Shown here piece by piece: positions 26,079-34,480 of a stretch of 64,000 bases of DNA (the stretch's first letter is position 1; each line of letters starts with the position of its first letter). Where the stretch lies: contig JACKHT010000002.1 in NCBI GenBank assembly GCA_020638855.1, positions 445,592 through 509,591 on the forward strand, given 5' to 3'. The position numbers and the translations under genes were made by a program. The notes under the pieces were generated by a model. That model had not been told where the DNA came from, searched no databases, and saw only the letters and a list, made by a program, of their open reading frames with translations. The stretch comes from Planctomycetota bacterium. GTDB taxonomy: Bacteria > Planctomycetota > UBA1135 > GCA-002686595.

Positions 26079-26523
26079 CTCCCAGTTTCTCCTGCGGAAC
26101 GTCGAACCGACCCAAATCTTGTGGCAAGGGGCCCTGGGCCCCCTATCCACCCAAACCCAGGGCCTCCTGGGGGCTTGGTCCCAAGCGGCCCTGCCCCGGG
26201 AGGCCTGCGGTTTGCTGGTGGGATGCTGGCGGGGTGGGCGGCTCGAAATCCGGCACGTGACCCTGGCGCGCAACGTCGCGACCAAGCCCGAAGCAGCCTT
26301 TCGTGTGGATGCGGGGCACTTGATGGAGGTCGACCGCTGGGCCGTGGGCCAGGGGTTGCGGTTGGTCGGGGCCTGGCATAGCCACCCTACCGGAGACTCC
26401 GCTCCCTCGTCGGCGGATCACGAGGGCCTGCAGCCCGGATGGCTGGGGCTCTTGGTGGTACCAGGAGGCGAACCTTTGAGCCCCCGGGTTGTGGACTACG
26501 GCTCCCCGTACGAGCCCTGTTAG
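26065..26523 (+). CDS. JAMM/Mov34-type metalloprotease
   Basis: A 152-residue protein with an intact JAMM motif: the upstream Glu in LPREACGLLVG and the zinc site WHSHPTGDSAPSSADHEG (H-x-H-P...P-S-x-x-D). Small stand-alone bacterial JAB proteins cleave isopeptide or C-terminal peptide bonds, for example on ThiS/MoaD-like sulfur carriers; no such partner is nearby. The start is uncertain. The GTG at 26065 overlaps the preceding gene by 14 bases and gives a normal length; a TTG near 26118 is an alternative. The frame is open further upstream, but only inside the Gly-rich gene. Confidence 0.75.
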   Translation: MAATSSQFLLRNVEPTQILWQGALGPLSTQTQGLLGAWSQAALPREACGLLVGCWRGGRLEIRHVTLARNVATKPEAAFRVDAGHLMEVDRWAVGQGLRLVGAWHSHPTGDSAPSSADHEGLQPGWLGLLVVPGGEPLSPRVVDYGSPYEPC

Positions 26524-26587
26524 ACCCGCTCTTTGGGGAGGAGGTCGGGCACGCAAGTCCTTAAGCTAAGGTCCCGAATCCCCCCCT

Positions 26588-29014
26588 ATGAAGTACTCGC
26601 CTTCCGCCCCCCTGCGCCGCTGGATCCTGGCCGGTGCATCGCTGTCCACCCTAGCCGTTGTCTACGCCCTGAGCCCCGAAGGCGAAGGCGTTCCCGACCC
26701 CTTCCGCCAGCTCGGTAGCGAACTTCCGACCCCAGGAGTCTACCGCACCGCCTCGGGGGCACCGGGGCACGCCTACTGGCAGCAACAGGTGGACTACACG
26801 ATCGAGATTCGACTCGACGAGGACGCTAGGCACCTGTACGGCAACGAGGCGATTGTCTACCACAACCAATCCCCCGACACACTCGATTACCTGTGGGTCG
26901 CGATCGACCCCAACATCTTCGCCCCCACGTCCCACGCGGTGGCGACGTCGCTGGCACCTGACCTGGATTCGCCAAGCGTGGGATCGATGCAGCGGATGCT
27001 CGCCCGACAGACCTTCGACGGATCGTGCAAGCTCGAAGGGGTTCGTTTGCCCGATGGCACGCCCCTGCACACAGCGCAGCAGGACACCATGCTGCGGGTC
27101 GATTTGCCGGAACCGCTGGCCCCGGGGGCTCGCTTCGAATTCTCGATCCAGTGGAACTACGCGATCAACGATTCGGACAAGGTCGGTGGCCGCACGGGTT
27201 TCGAGCACTTCGAGGAGGACGACAACTGCATCTTCGAGCTAGCCCAATGGTTCCCGCGCCTGTGCGCCTACACCGACTACACCGGCTGGCAGAACAAGGA
27301 ATTCCTGGGGAGCGGCGAGTTCACCCTCGAGTTTGGCAACTACGACGTACACATCACGGTGCCGGACGACCACGTCGTGGCCGCCACGGGCGTACTGCAG
27401 AATCCCGGGGAGGTGCTGCTCCCGGTGTGGCGCGAGCGACTCGCACAAGCCGAGAAGACCGGAGACTTGACGCTGATCGTCACTCCCGAAGAAGCCAAAG
27501 CCAACGAATCCCACAAGCCCGAGGGGCAGAAGACCTGGCACTTCCAGGCGCAAAACGTGCGCGACTTCGCTTGGGCCAGTTCGCGCAAATTTGCCTGGGA
27601 CGCCCTGCGGCATCCCATCGAAGGCACCGAGCCGGTTTGGGCCATGTCGTACTTCCCGAACGAAGGCGAGCCACTCTGGAGCCGCTATTCGACCCGGGTC
27701 GTGGCGCATACGCTGACCGAGTACTCGAAACACACCTTCCCCTACCCCTACCCGGTGGCGATTTCGGTCAACGGGCCGGTGGGCGGCATGGAGTACCCCA
27801 TGATCTGCTTCAACGGGCCGCGCCCGGAAAAGGACGGCACCTATTCGAAGCGCACCAAGTACGGGCTGATCACGGTCATCATCCATGAGGTAGGCCACAA
27901 CTGGTTCCCCATGATCGTCAACTCCGACGAGCGGCAGTGGACTTGGATGGACGAGGGGCTCAACACCTACTGCCAATTCCTAGCCGAGCAGAGTTGGGAA
28001 AAGGGCTACGAGTCCTCGCGCGGGGAAGCGCGCCGGATGGTGCGCTACATGACGTCGGAAAACCAGCGACCCATCATGACCGGATCGGAGGAAATCCTGC
28101 AGTTCGGCAACAACGCCTACGGCAAGCCGGCGACCGCCTTGAACGTCTTGCGCGAAACCGTCGTCGGTCGCGAGTTGTTTGATTTTGCTTTCCAACAGTA
28201 CGCGCGCCGCTGGAAGTTCAAGCGCCCCGAGCCCGCCGACCTGTTCCGCACCCTCGAGGACGCCACGGCGGTCGACCTGGATTGGTTTTGGCGCGGCTGG
28301 TTCTTCCAGACCGACGCCTGCGATCAAGCCCTGACGGGGGTCACCCGCTATCGCATGGGTAGCAAGGACCCAGCCGTTTCCAAGGCCCTGGCCAAGGCCA
28401 AGCGCGAAGCGGAACCCGAATCCATCACCATGCTGCGCAACGCGGGGCTCGAGCGAATGGTCGATCGCTATCCCGAGCTGCTCGACTTCTACAACGACTT
28501 CGACGAACTCAACGTTACGCCGGAAGACTTGGAGGCCTACGACAAATTCCTGAATGACAAGAAGCTCAAGGACGAAGACCGAGCGATCTACGCCCTCGAC
28601 GACAACTTCTACGTGGTTTCGATCGAGCGCGTGCGCGATTTGGTCATGCCTGTGATCCTCGAGGCGCACTTCACCGACGGCACGACCCAGGAGTTCCGCT
28701 GGCCGGCCCAGGTTTGGAAGGGCTCGGGCCGCAGTATCCAGAAGCTGATCGTGACCGAACGCGAAATCGATTCGTTGGTGCTCGACCCGCACCAAGAAAT
28801 CGCCGATGCCGACACCAAGAACAACTTCTGGCCGCCGAAGGTCGAGGAAAAGACCATCGAGCTACGCGGGGATTCGCGGCGCGGCGGTGGCGGCAAGAAC
28901 CCCATGCAAGCCGCCCTCGAAGCCGAGAAGAAGGCGCGCGACGCAGAATCGGGCAAGAGTGGCGAAAGCGATGCGACCGGCGACGTCCCCCCCGCCGGCG
29001 ACGAACCCCGCTGA
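26588..29014 (+). CDS. M1-family zinc metallopeptidase (aminopeptidase-like)
   Basis: An 808-residue exported peptidase. After a signal/anchor (RRWILAGASLSTLAVVYAL) comes a beta-sandwich domain. The catalytic domain carries GGMEYPM, a variant of the GxMEN exopeptidase motif, and the gluzincin site VIIHEVGHNWFPMIVNSDERQWTWMDEGLN, that is HExxH with the third ligand Glu about 18 residues later. The C-terminal part includes charged helices and ends in a Glu/Lys/Gly/Ser-rich tail. GGMEYP in place of GAMEN suggests altered substrate preference. Length exceeds typical single-domain M1 enzymes. The ATG is the first codon of the anchor; TAAGGT lies 15 bases or so upstream. Confidence 0.9.
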   Translation: MKYSPSAPLRRWILAGASLSTLAVVYALSPEGEGVPDPFRQLGSELPTPGVYRTASGAPGHAYWQQQVDYTIEIRLDEDARHLYGNEAIVYHNQSPDTLDYLWVAIDPNIFAPTSHAVATSLAPDLDSPSVGSMQRMLARQTFDGSCKLEGVRLPDGTPLHTAQQDTMLRVDLPEPLAPGARFEFSIQWNYAINDSDKVGGRTGFEHFEEDDNCIFELAQWFPRLCAYTDYTGWQNKEFLGSGEFTLEFGNYDVHITVPDDHVVAATGVLQNPGEVLLPVWRERLAQAEKTGDLTLIVTPEEAKANESHKPEGQKTWHFQAQNVRDFAWASSRKFAWDALRHPIEGTEPVWAMSYFPNEGEPLWSRYSTRVVAHTLTEYSKHTFPYPYPVAISVNGPVGGMEYPMICFNGPRPEKDGTYSKRTKYGLITVIIHEVGHNWFPMIVNSDERQWTWMDEGLNTYCQFLAEQSWEKGYESSRGEARRMVRYMTSENQRPIMTGSEEILQFGNNAYGKPATALNVLRETVVGRELFDFAFQQYARRWKFKRPEPADLFRTLEDATAVDLDWFWRGWFFQTDACDQALTGVTRYRMGSKDPAVSKALAKAKREAEPESITMLRNAGLERMVDRYPELLDFYNDFDELNVTPEDLEAYDKFLNDKKLKDEDRAIYALDDNFYVVSIERVRDLVMPVILEAHFTDGTTQEFRWPAQVWKGSGRSIQKLIVTEREIDSLVLDPHQEIADADTKNNFWPPKVEEKTIELRGDSRRGGGGKNPMQAALEAEKKARDAESGKSGESDATGDVPPAGDEPR

Positions 29015-29052
29015 TCGCTCGAATGGCGCGGCTCCGTCGCCGCAGCCTTCGA

Positions 29053-29919
29053 TCAATCGGTGAACAGGTCGCCCACGAACCAAAGTAGGTCCCAAACCGC
29101 TTCGAGCGCCCAGGCAGTTGGGCTGTGCGAAGCGTCGAACCGCGGATTGGGATTGGCGGGAGGGCTGTATTGGGCCATGGGCGCTGGGCTGATTGCTTGG
29201 TTGGGCCGGTGGGTTCGCAAGAACTCCAAAACCTGCCCGAGCTCCTGGTAATCGAGCCAAACCCCGTGCCTGCGGCAGTGATCGAGGACGATGCGGCTGT
29301 TGCCGCCAGCATGCCGGAACACCCGCCGCTGCATGAAGTCGCTGCATCGCAAACAGGGGATGTACGCCACCTTGGCCTCGACGGCTTGGCTACTCGAGGC
29401 CCGCATGTCCTCGGGTAAGAACGACAAGCCCGGGGCTCGCAAGGCCGAATGGCACACACGATCGAAATCCTGGGGTTCGAACCACAGCCCCCCGCAATCG
29501 GCGCATTCGATCACATCCCAGGGTACCGTGTCCGAAGCCCCCAACACGCGGACCCGAAGCTGGCCTCGACAGCGAGGGCAGCGGGTCCCCTCGGGGAGCG
29601 CCAGCAAAGCCTGAGGGCGCAATTCGATGGCACAACCCCTGCAGTAGCGCGAGTCATCGGGCAGGCGTACCCCGCAGGCTGGACACAAAAGAGTGGCCTT
29701 GCGGTCCAGCTCGGAAAGGGCCACGCCGCAGTGCGTACACGCCAGGCTACCCGGCCCACATGGCGCTCCGCAGTGGGCACACACCAAGCCCTGGACAGGC
29801 AAGTCGCGAGCCAGCCCCACGTCGAGCAACGCGTCGCAAACGCAGCGTACCTGGCTACCCGGGTCCAAACCCGCCACGTTGTGTTGGCGGCGGCATTCGG
29901 GACACGCGATGAGCTTCAT
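29053..29919 (-). CDS. Multi-zinc-ribbon protein (zf-TFIIB-like)
   Basis: A 288-residue cysteine-rich protein with at least five C-x2-C pairs: CPECRRQH, CAHCGAPC, CTHCGVAL, CPACGVRL, CRGC, then CPRC...CADCGGLWF and CLRC. The block VIECADCGGLWFEPQDFDRV matches zf-TFIIB-type domains, and a similar HGVWLDYQELGQVLEFL block follows. The C-terminus has a hydrophobic segment (WALEAVWDLLWFVGDLF) that may associate with the membrane. The role is unknown; proteins of this kind are often annotated as zinc-ribbon hypothetical proteins. The ATG at 29919 has TAGGCT eight bases upstream. An upstream extension would run into the symporter gene. Confidence 0.75.
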   Translation of the reverse strand: MKLIACPECRRQHNVAGLDPGSQVRCVCDALLDVGLARDLPVQGLVCAHCGAPCGPGSLACTHCGVALSELDRKATLLCPACGVRLPDDSRYCRGCAIELRPQALLALPEGTRCPRCRGQLRVRVLGASDTVPWDVIECADCGGLWFEPQDFDRVCHSALRAPGLSFLPEDMRASSSQAVEAKVAYIPCLRCSDFMQRRVFRHAGGNSRIVLDHCRRHGVWLDYQELGQVLEFLRTHRPNQAISPAPMAQYSPPANPNPRFDASHSPTAWALEAVWDLLWFVGDLFTD

Positions 29920-29927
29920 TCCGTGCG

Positions 29928-29933
29928 AGCCTA
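29928..29933 (-). promoter_or_regulatory. -10-like element of near-leaderless zinc-ribbon gene
   Basis: TAGGCT on the minus strand eight bases upstream of the ATG at 29919. No Shine-Dalgarno is present between it and the start. Confidence 0.4.
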
Positions 29934-30037
29934 CGCCCGGGGTCCCGCCTGATTCGAGCCCCCTGCCGAGAAAAGACGCCCAAGGCGGCTCCGTTCCCGC
30001 AAGATCGAGACCCGCTAGGGCTTCAGGTGGCCCACCC

Positions 30038-31774
30038 CTATGCGAGGCGCTGGATAGGCGGCTCCGCCTTGGGCATCCAAGGTTGCAGCAGGTACCCCAA
30101 GGCAATCACGAGCCCACACCCGACGGCGTTGTACCAGAGGTAGCCCATGGTCAACCACCCCGGGGCGGTCCCCGCCGCGTTGGCAAAGTGGATCCAGACG
30201 ACCAGGGCCTCCGCCAACAAAGCCGCCAAAAACACAGCGTGCCCTTGGATCGATTTGCAGTAGAAGGCCACCAAGAAGATCCCCAAGATCGTCCCGTAGA
30301 ACAGCGACCCAAGCAGATTCACCGCCTGGATCAAGTTTTCGAACAACGATGCGTAGGTGGCAAACAAGATCGCCAACAGGCCCCAGGCCAGGGTGAACAG
30401 CTTGGACGAACGCAGGTAGTGTCTTTCGTCGGCATGCTTGCGCACCGAGCGTTTGTACAAGTCGATGGTGGTGGTCGATGCGAGGGCGTTGAGCTCGGAG
30501 GCCGTGCTACTCATGGCTGCGCAGAACATCACAGCGAACAAGAGCCCGATCATTCCGATGGGCAGATTGCCCATCACAAAGCCCATGAAGACGTAGTCCT
30601 TGTCGTTGGTCTCCGCCGTGGGCACGGCCGAGCGAATCAATGCTTTGGCTTCGGTGCGCAAGCCCTCGGCCGCCTGCAAGAGCCGCGTCGCTTCGGCTTG
30701 GTGCATGCGCACCTGAGCGTCTTCCCCAGTCCGCGCTGCGGTCACGAGCCCATACAGCTCAGCCCGCTTCTGGTCGTGGAGCTTGTAGTAGGCCGCCTCC
30801 ACATCGGCGTAGGCACCCCCCTGGGGAGATGCTTTGACCTGCGCTTCCACCACTTGGTTGAAGAACACCGGCGGCCGATCGAACTGGTAGAACACGAACA
30901 CCATGACCCCGATGAAGAGGATCAGGAACTGCATGGGCACCTTGAGCAGTCCGTTCATGATCAAACCCAAGCGGCTTTCGGCCAGCGAGCGCCCACCCAA
31001 GTAGCGCTGAACCTGGCTCTGGTCCGTGCCGAAGTACGATAGGAACAGGAACAGCGCGGCAGTGATACCCGACCAAAAGTTGTAGCGCTCGCCCAACCGA
31101 AAATCGAAGTCGACCACGTTGAGGTGCCCCAGCTTTCCCGCTACCTGCAGCGCGTCCCCAAACCCAATGTCTGGGGGCAGCATGCGAATGACCATGACCC
31201 CCGCCAGGACCATGCCCCCCATCATCACCGCCATCTGCTGCTTTTGCGTCTGGGTGACGGCCTTGGTGCCCCCGGTCACGGTGTAGAGGATCACGAGCAC
31301 CCCAATGAACACGTTGGTGGCCGTCAGGTTCCAACCCAGAAGGGTCGAGAGGATGATCGCCGGCGCATAGATGGTGATGCCCGCTGCCAGCCCGCGCTGC
31401 ACCAGGAACAACAGCGCCGCCAGGCTACGGGTTTTCAGGTCGAAGCGCTGTTCGAGGAACTCATAGGCGGTGAAGACCTTAAGCCGGTAGTACATCGGCA
31501 CAAACGTCACCGACAGGATCACCATGGCGATCGGCAGCCCAAAATAGAACTGCACGAAGCCCATGCCGTCGGCGTAGGCCTGGCCCGGCGTCGACAGGAA
31601 GGTGATCGCGCTGGCCTGGGTGGCCATGATGGAAATCCCGATCCCCCACCACTGTGCCGTGTTGCCGCCCTTGAGGTAGCCCTCCAGATCCTGGGCCCCG
31701 CGCGTCTTCCAAGCTCCATACACCACGATGAAGACGAGCGTGCCGATCAGGACCACCCAATCGATGACGCTCAT
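30038..31774 (-). CDS. Sodium:solute symporter (SSS family)
   Basis: A 578-residue polytopic protein with about 13-14 helices. Landmarks of the SSS family are the N-terminal helix with YLKGGNTAQWWGIGISIMATQASAITFLSTPGQAY, the GGTKAVTQTQ block after helix 5, and SYFGTDQSQVQRYLGGRSLAESRLGL in helix 8, where Na+-coordinating Ser/Thr lie. An unusual 100-residue charged insertion (about 315-415, rich in Ala, Glu and Lys) interrupts the helices. The start overlaps the stop of a 38-codon gene (ATGA), which in turn overlaps the PIG-L deacetylase. A sugar or amino-sugar substrate is suggested by that neighbour but not shown. Confidence 0.88.
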   Translation of the reverse strand: MSVIDWVVLIGTLVFIVVYGAWKTRGAQDLEGYLKGGNTAQWWGIGISIMATQASAITFLSTPGQAYADGMGFVQFYFGLPIAMVILSVTFVPMYYRLKVFTAYEFLEQRFDLKTRSLAALLFLVQRGLAAGITIYAPAIILSTLLGWNLTATNVFIGVLVILYTVTGGTKAVTQTQKQQMAVMMGGMVLAGVMVIRMLPPDIGFGDALQVAGKLGHLNVVDFDFRLGERYNFWSGITAALFLFLSYFGTDQSQVQRYLGGRSLAESRLGLIMNGLLKVPMQFLILFIGVMVFVFYQFDRPPVFFNQVVEAQVKASPQGGAYADVEAAYYKLHDQKRAELYGLVTAARTGEDAQVRMHQAEATRLLQAAEGLRTEAKALIRSAVPTAETNDKDYVFMGFVMGNLPIGMIGLLFAVMFCAAMSSTASELNALASTTTIDLYKRSVRKHADERHYLRSSKLFTLAWGLLAILFATYASLFENLIQAVNLLGSLFYGTILGIFLVAFYCKSIQGHAVFLAALLAEALVVWIHFANAAGTAPGWLTMGYLWYNAVGCGLVIALGYLLQPWMPKAEPPIQRLA

Positions 31775-31887
31775 GCGTAGTGCTCCGTCAACAGGTGGAA
31801 GCACCACACGAGCAGCACCAGCACTCCGATCAACAGCGCGTACCAACCGTTCCAGGAACGGAACAGCGGGATCGGATCCTCATTCAT
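31771..31887 (-). CDS. 38-residue single-span membrane peptide, possible symporter accessory subunit
   Basis: A short gene fitted exactly between two larger ones. Its ATG at 31887 overlaps the end of the PIG-L gene by eight bases, and its TGA overlaps the symporter ATG (ATGA). The product starts MNEDPIPLFRSWNGWYALL, continues as one hydrophobic helix of about 18 residues and ends HLLTEHYA, so it is a one-pass membrane peptide. Overlaps on both sides and the clean helix argue that it is real. Small membrane subunits next to SSS symporters are known (for example the DUF997/YhdT partner of PanF), so an accessory role in assembly or stability is a reasonable inference. Confidence 0.7.
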   Translation of the reverse strand: MNEDPIPLFRSWNGWYALLIGVLVLLVWCFHLLTEHYA

Positions 31888-34354
31888 GGCCCAGGCTCAA
31901 CAAGTTGACGAGCAGGCGGTAGGCTCCCGGGACCCCAGCCGGCAACTCGCGGAAGAACGAAATGCCGGTGTAGACGTAGGTCCCCTTCCCGTAAGTAGCG
32001 ACTAGAAGCGCCCCATCCTTGGGGGACTCCCCGGTGTCATTCCAGCTGAGGATGGCTTGGTACGGCTGGGCCCAGGTTCCGGGGAAATACAAACCGCGCT
32101 CTTGCACCCAGCCTTCAAAGTCCGCCTGGGTGATTTCGTTGGGCCGATGCAACACGGGGTGGTCGGGGAGCAAGAAACGCACCGGGGCATCCTCTTCGGT
32201 CACCCGATCCCGCGACAAGGTGAGCGGATAGGGCCCGAAGGAGTCGGTCTTGAGGCCCCCGGTGGTGTTGTACTGCACCACCAAAGTGCCCCCCGCCTCG
32301 CAGTAGGCCAACAGCTCGGGCATCCACCCCGCGATGCGGTCCTCCACATTGAAGAGCCGAATGCCCGTGATGACCGCGTCGTACTTGGCCAGGTCGGCTG
32401 CGGTCACTTCGGACTCGGTCAGCACGTCGACCGTGTAGCCCACCCGCCGCAGGGCTTCGGGGATGGTGTCCCCCGCGCCGGGCAAGTACCCAATGCGTTG
32501 CCCTAGGCGCTGGAGATCCATGGACACCAAGTGCGTCGTGGCCCTAGGCAAGTAGATCTGGGGCACGATGTGCTCGTAATCGATCGTCACGAGCGACCGC
32601 TCGCAGAGGCGCCCGTCGACTTGCACCTGGGCCTGGAGTTCGCAGGGCTTGGCGCCGGATCCGGGGGTGACGCGGACCGAGAAGTGCTGTTCTTCACCCG
32701 GCGCGAGGCTGCCCAACTCGATCGAGGCGGGCTCCAGGGTCCAGCTTTCCCCAGCCGTGAGTTGTAGGGTTCCCGCGGTTTCGGCCGCCAGGCCTTTCAC
32801 GACCACGTCGACGCTTCGCGTCTCTGTTCCAGGGAAGAGGTAGCTCGACTCGCCAAACGCCACAAAGACGGGCGGGACCACGTCGAAGGGTCGGTAGCGC
32901 TCGCCTTGGACCGGGTCGTTCCACTTGTAGATCACGGGGATCGGGAAGGCCAGCGCCTCGCCTGCCACCACCAGGTGCAAGATCCATTCGAGGGTGGGAG
33001 GGTTCTGCGGCCTTCCAAGCAGCGCCGGATCGTCGACCCGGTAGGTGCCCAAGGTCCCCGTTTCCTGCAACCAATAGGGCCCGTCGGATTCGACCGCTGC
33101 GGGGGCCTGGAACGAACGATTGAGGACGAGTTTGCGGTTGCGCTCGAGCGCGGTGTCCTCAACAAGCGCCCAGCCCAGCGCTGCGCAATCGATCCCGACG
33201 AGGTGACAGTCGCTGGCGTTGCGGGCCACCAATTCCAGTTGGACCGCCACCTCTTCGCCGGGCGCGGCCAGGGGACGATCGGCAGCGGCCTCGAGGTACA
33301 GCCCCGCGCAGGCCCGGATGAGCCCTTCCACTTCGAAGCGCTTGCGCGCCTTCCAGTAGCGATCGCTGCACCCATCCAGGGCGCGGTGGACTTCGACCAA
33401 TCCGGGCAAGCTCGCCTCCGGATGGGCCGCGTCAAAGTTCGCTCGCACGGCTTGGATCTTGGCGCCGATCGCTTCGCCCCCGGGAATCCGGCTCCAATCG
33501 GAGCGCACACCATCGAACAACGAGTGTTCGGCCTGGCTACCTGCGAGGTGTTCGAAGAATTCGAGCTCTTCGCCGCGGCTCCCCGTGGATCCGAAGCCCT
33601 GGCTTTTGTGGTTGGTTCGGCTGCGCGCCGCGATTTCGGTGTACGAAGTCCCGAGCACGGGGTTGTAGGCCCCCACGTCGAGCGCCACCACGCCGGGGTC
33701 GTCGGCCGAAATGTCGGTCTTCCACCAGCGCCCCGTGTTGACCACGATGCGCAGGGGCTGCCAAGGTTCCAAGCCTTGAACCAACTGCTCGGGGTAAGCG
33801 TTGGCGTCCCCGGCCAAGCCGAAGGCTTCCAGCCCCAAGAGCGCCGAGGCCGCGTGGTGCCCATGGCCTCCACCGCCGTCGGTTGGGAAGCGGCACACGA
33901 TCACGTCGGGCCGCACCATGCGGATCACCCGCACCACGTCCGAGAGGATTGCGTCCTTATCCCAGATCGCCAGGGTCTCGGCGGGGGTCTTCGAATAGCC
34001 GAAGTCGTTCGCCCGAGTGAAGTACTGCTCGGCCCCATCGACTCGCCGTGCGGCGAGCAATTCCTGGGTGCGGATGATGCCCAGCTCCTCGCGCAATTCC
34101 GGACCGATCAGGTTTTGGCCCCCATCCCCGCGGGTGAGCGAAAGGTAGGCGGCGCCCATGTGCTTTTCCCCCGCCACGTAGGCCAAGAAGCGCGTGTTCT
34201 CGTCGTCCGGATGGGCCGCCAGGTAGAGCACATTGCCAAGCACTTCGAGCTTCTCAAGGCCCTGCAAAATCTCGGCGGAAGACGGTTGGTGCGGTCGCTG
34301 CGCCGATGCGTAGGGAACCAGCAAGCAAGCGATCAGGACCAGGGAGGCGCGCAT
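31880..34354 (-). CDS. Secreted PIG-L family N-deacetylase, large multidomain form
   Basis: An 824-residue protein with a signal peptide (MRASLVLIACLLVPYASAQ). The PIG-L/LmbE zinc deacetylase domain follows (about 35-290), with the metal site AAHPDDE and the distal GHGHHAAS. Family members remove acetyl groups from N-acetyl sugars. The rest is beta-rich, with an NEW3-like segment (EEQHFSVRVTPGSGAKP). A C-terminal Rossmann/GATase-like region (GAGDTIPEALRRVGYTVDVLTESEVTAADLAKYDAVI) is typical of large PIG-L proteins in Planctomycetota and Bacteroidota. Encoded upstream of a membrane peptide and symporter in one unit, suggesting extracellular deacetylation followed by uptake. Confidence 0.85.
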   Translation of the reverse strand: MRASLVLIACLLVPYASAQRPHQPSSAEILQGLEKLEVLGNVLYLAAHPDDENTRFLAYVAGEKHMGAAYLSLTRGDGGQNLIGPELREELGIIRTQELLAARRVDGAEQYFTRANDFGYSKTPAETLAIWDKDAILSDVVRVIRMVRPDVIVCRFPTDGGGGHGHHAASALLGLEAFGLAGDANAYPEQLVQGLEPWQPLRIVVNTGRWWKTDISADDPGVVALDVGAYNPVLGTSYTEIAARSRTNHKSQGFGSTGSRGEELEFFEHLAGSQAEHSLFDGVRSDWSRIPGGEAIGAKIQAVRANFDAAHPEASLPGLVEVHRALDGCSDRYWKARKRFEVEGLIRACAGLYLEAAADRPLAAPGEEVAVQLELVARNASDCHLVGIDCAALGWALVEDTALERNRKLVLNRSFQAPAAVESDGPYWLQETGTLGTYRVDDPALLGRPQNPPTLEWILHLVVAGEALAFPIPVIYKWNDPVQGERYRPFDVVPPVFVAFGESSYLFPGTETRSVDVVVKGLAAETAGTLQLTAGESWTLEPASIELGSLAPGEEQHFSVRVTPGSGAKPCELQAQVQVDGRLCERSLVTIDYEHIVPQIYLPRATTHLVSMDLQRLGQRIGYLPGAGDTIPEALRRVGYTVDVLTESEVTAADLAKYDAVITGIRLFNVEDRIAGWMPELLAYCEAGGTLVVQYNTTGGLKTDSFGPYPLTLSRDRVTEEDAPVRFLLPDHPVLHRPNEITQADFEGWVQERGLYFPGTWAQPYQAILSWNDTGESPKDGALLVATYGKGTYVYTGISFFRELPAGVPGAYRLLVNLLSLGHE

Positions 34355-34425
34355 GGGAGGCTAGCGGCAACCGTTTTGGATGCCTGCTTTGGGAAGAGGT
34401 GAGGGCGAGCAGCCCGTAGCATGCA

Positions 34426-34461
34426 CCGGGGGCCTGGAGATGGCCATCTCCAGGCCCCCGG
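34426..34461 (-). terminator. Perfect 36-bp palindrome, probable terminator hairpin
   Basis: CCGGGGGCCTGGAGATGG is followed at once by its exact reverse complement, giving an 18-bp uninterrupted inverted repeat with no unpaired loop. It lies 19 bases downstream of the DUF2911 gene stop on the minus strand and 72 bases upstream of the PIG-L start. There is no T-run on the minus-strand side, so it is an atypical terminator. It could also be a processing site or a protein-binding palindrome. Confidence 0.55.
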
Positions 34462-34480
34462 AAAACGAACTCGCAGCCGG

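Noticed and set aside
32906..34402. 498-codon plus-strand frame opposite the PIG-L gene
   Set aside because: Antisense shadow of a protein with signal peptide and intact zinc motifs.
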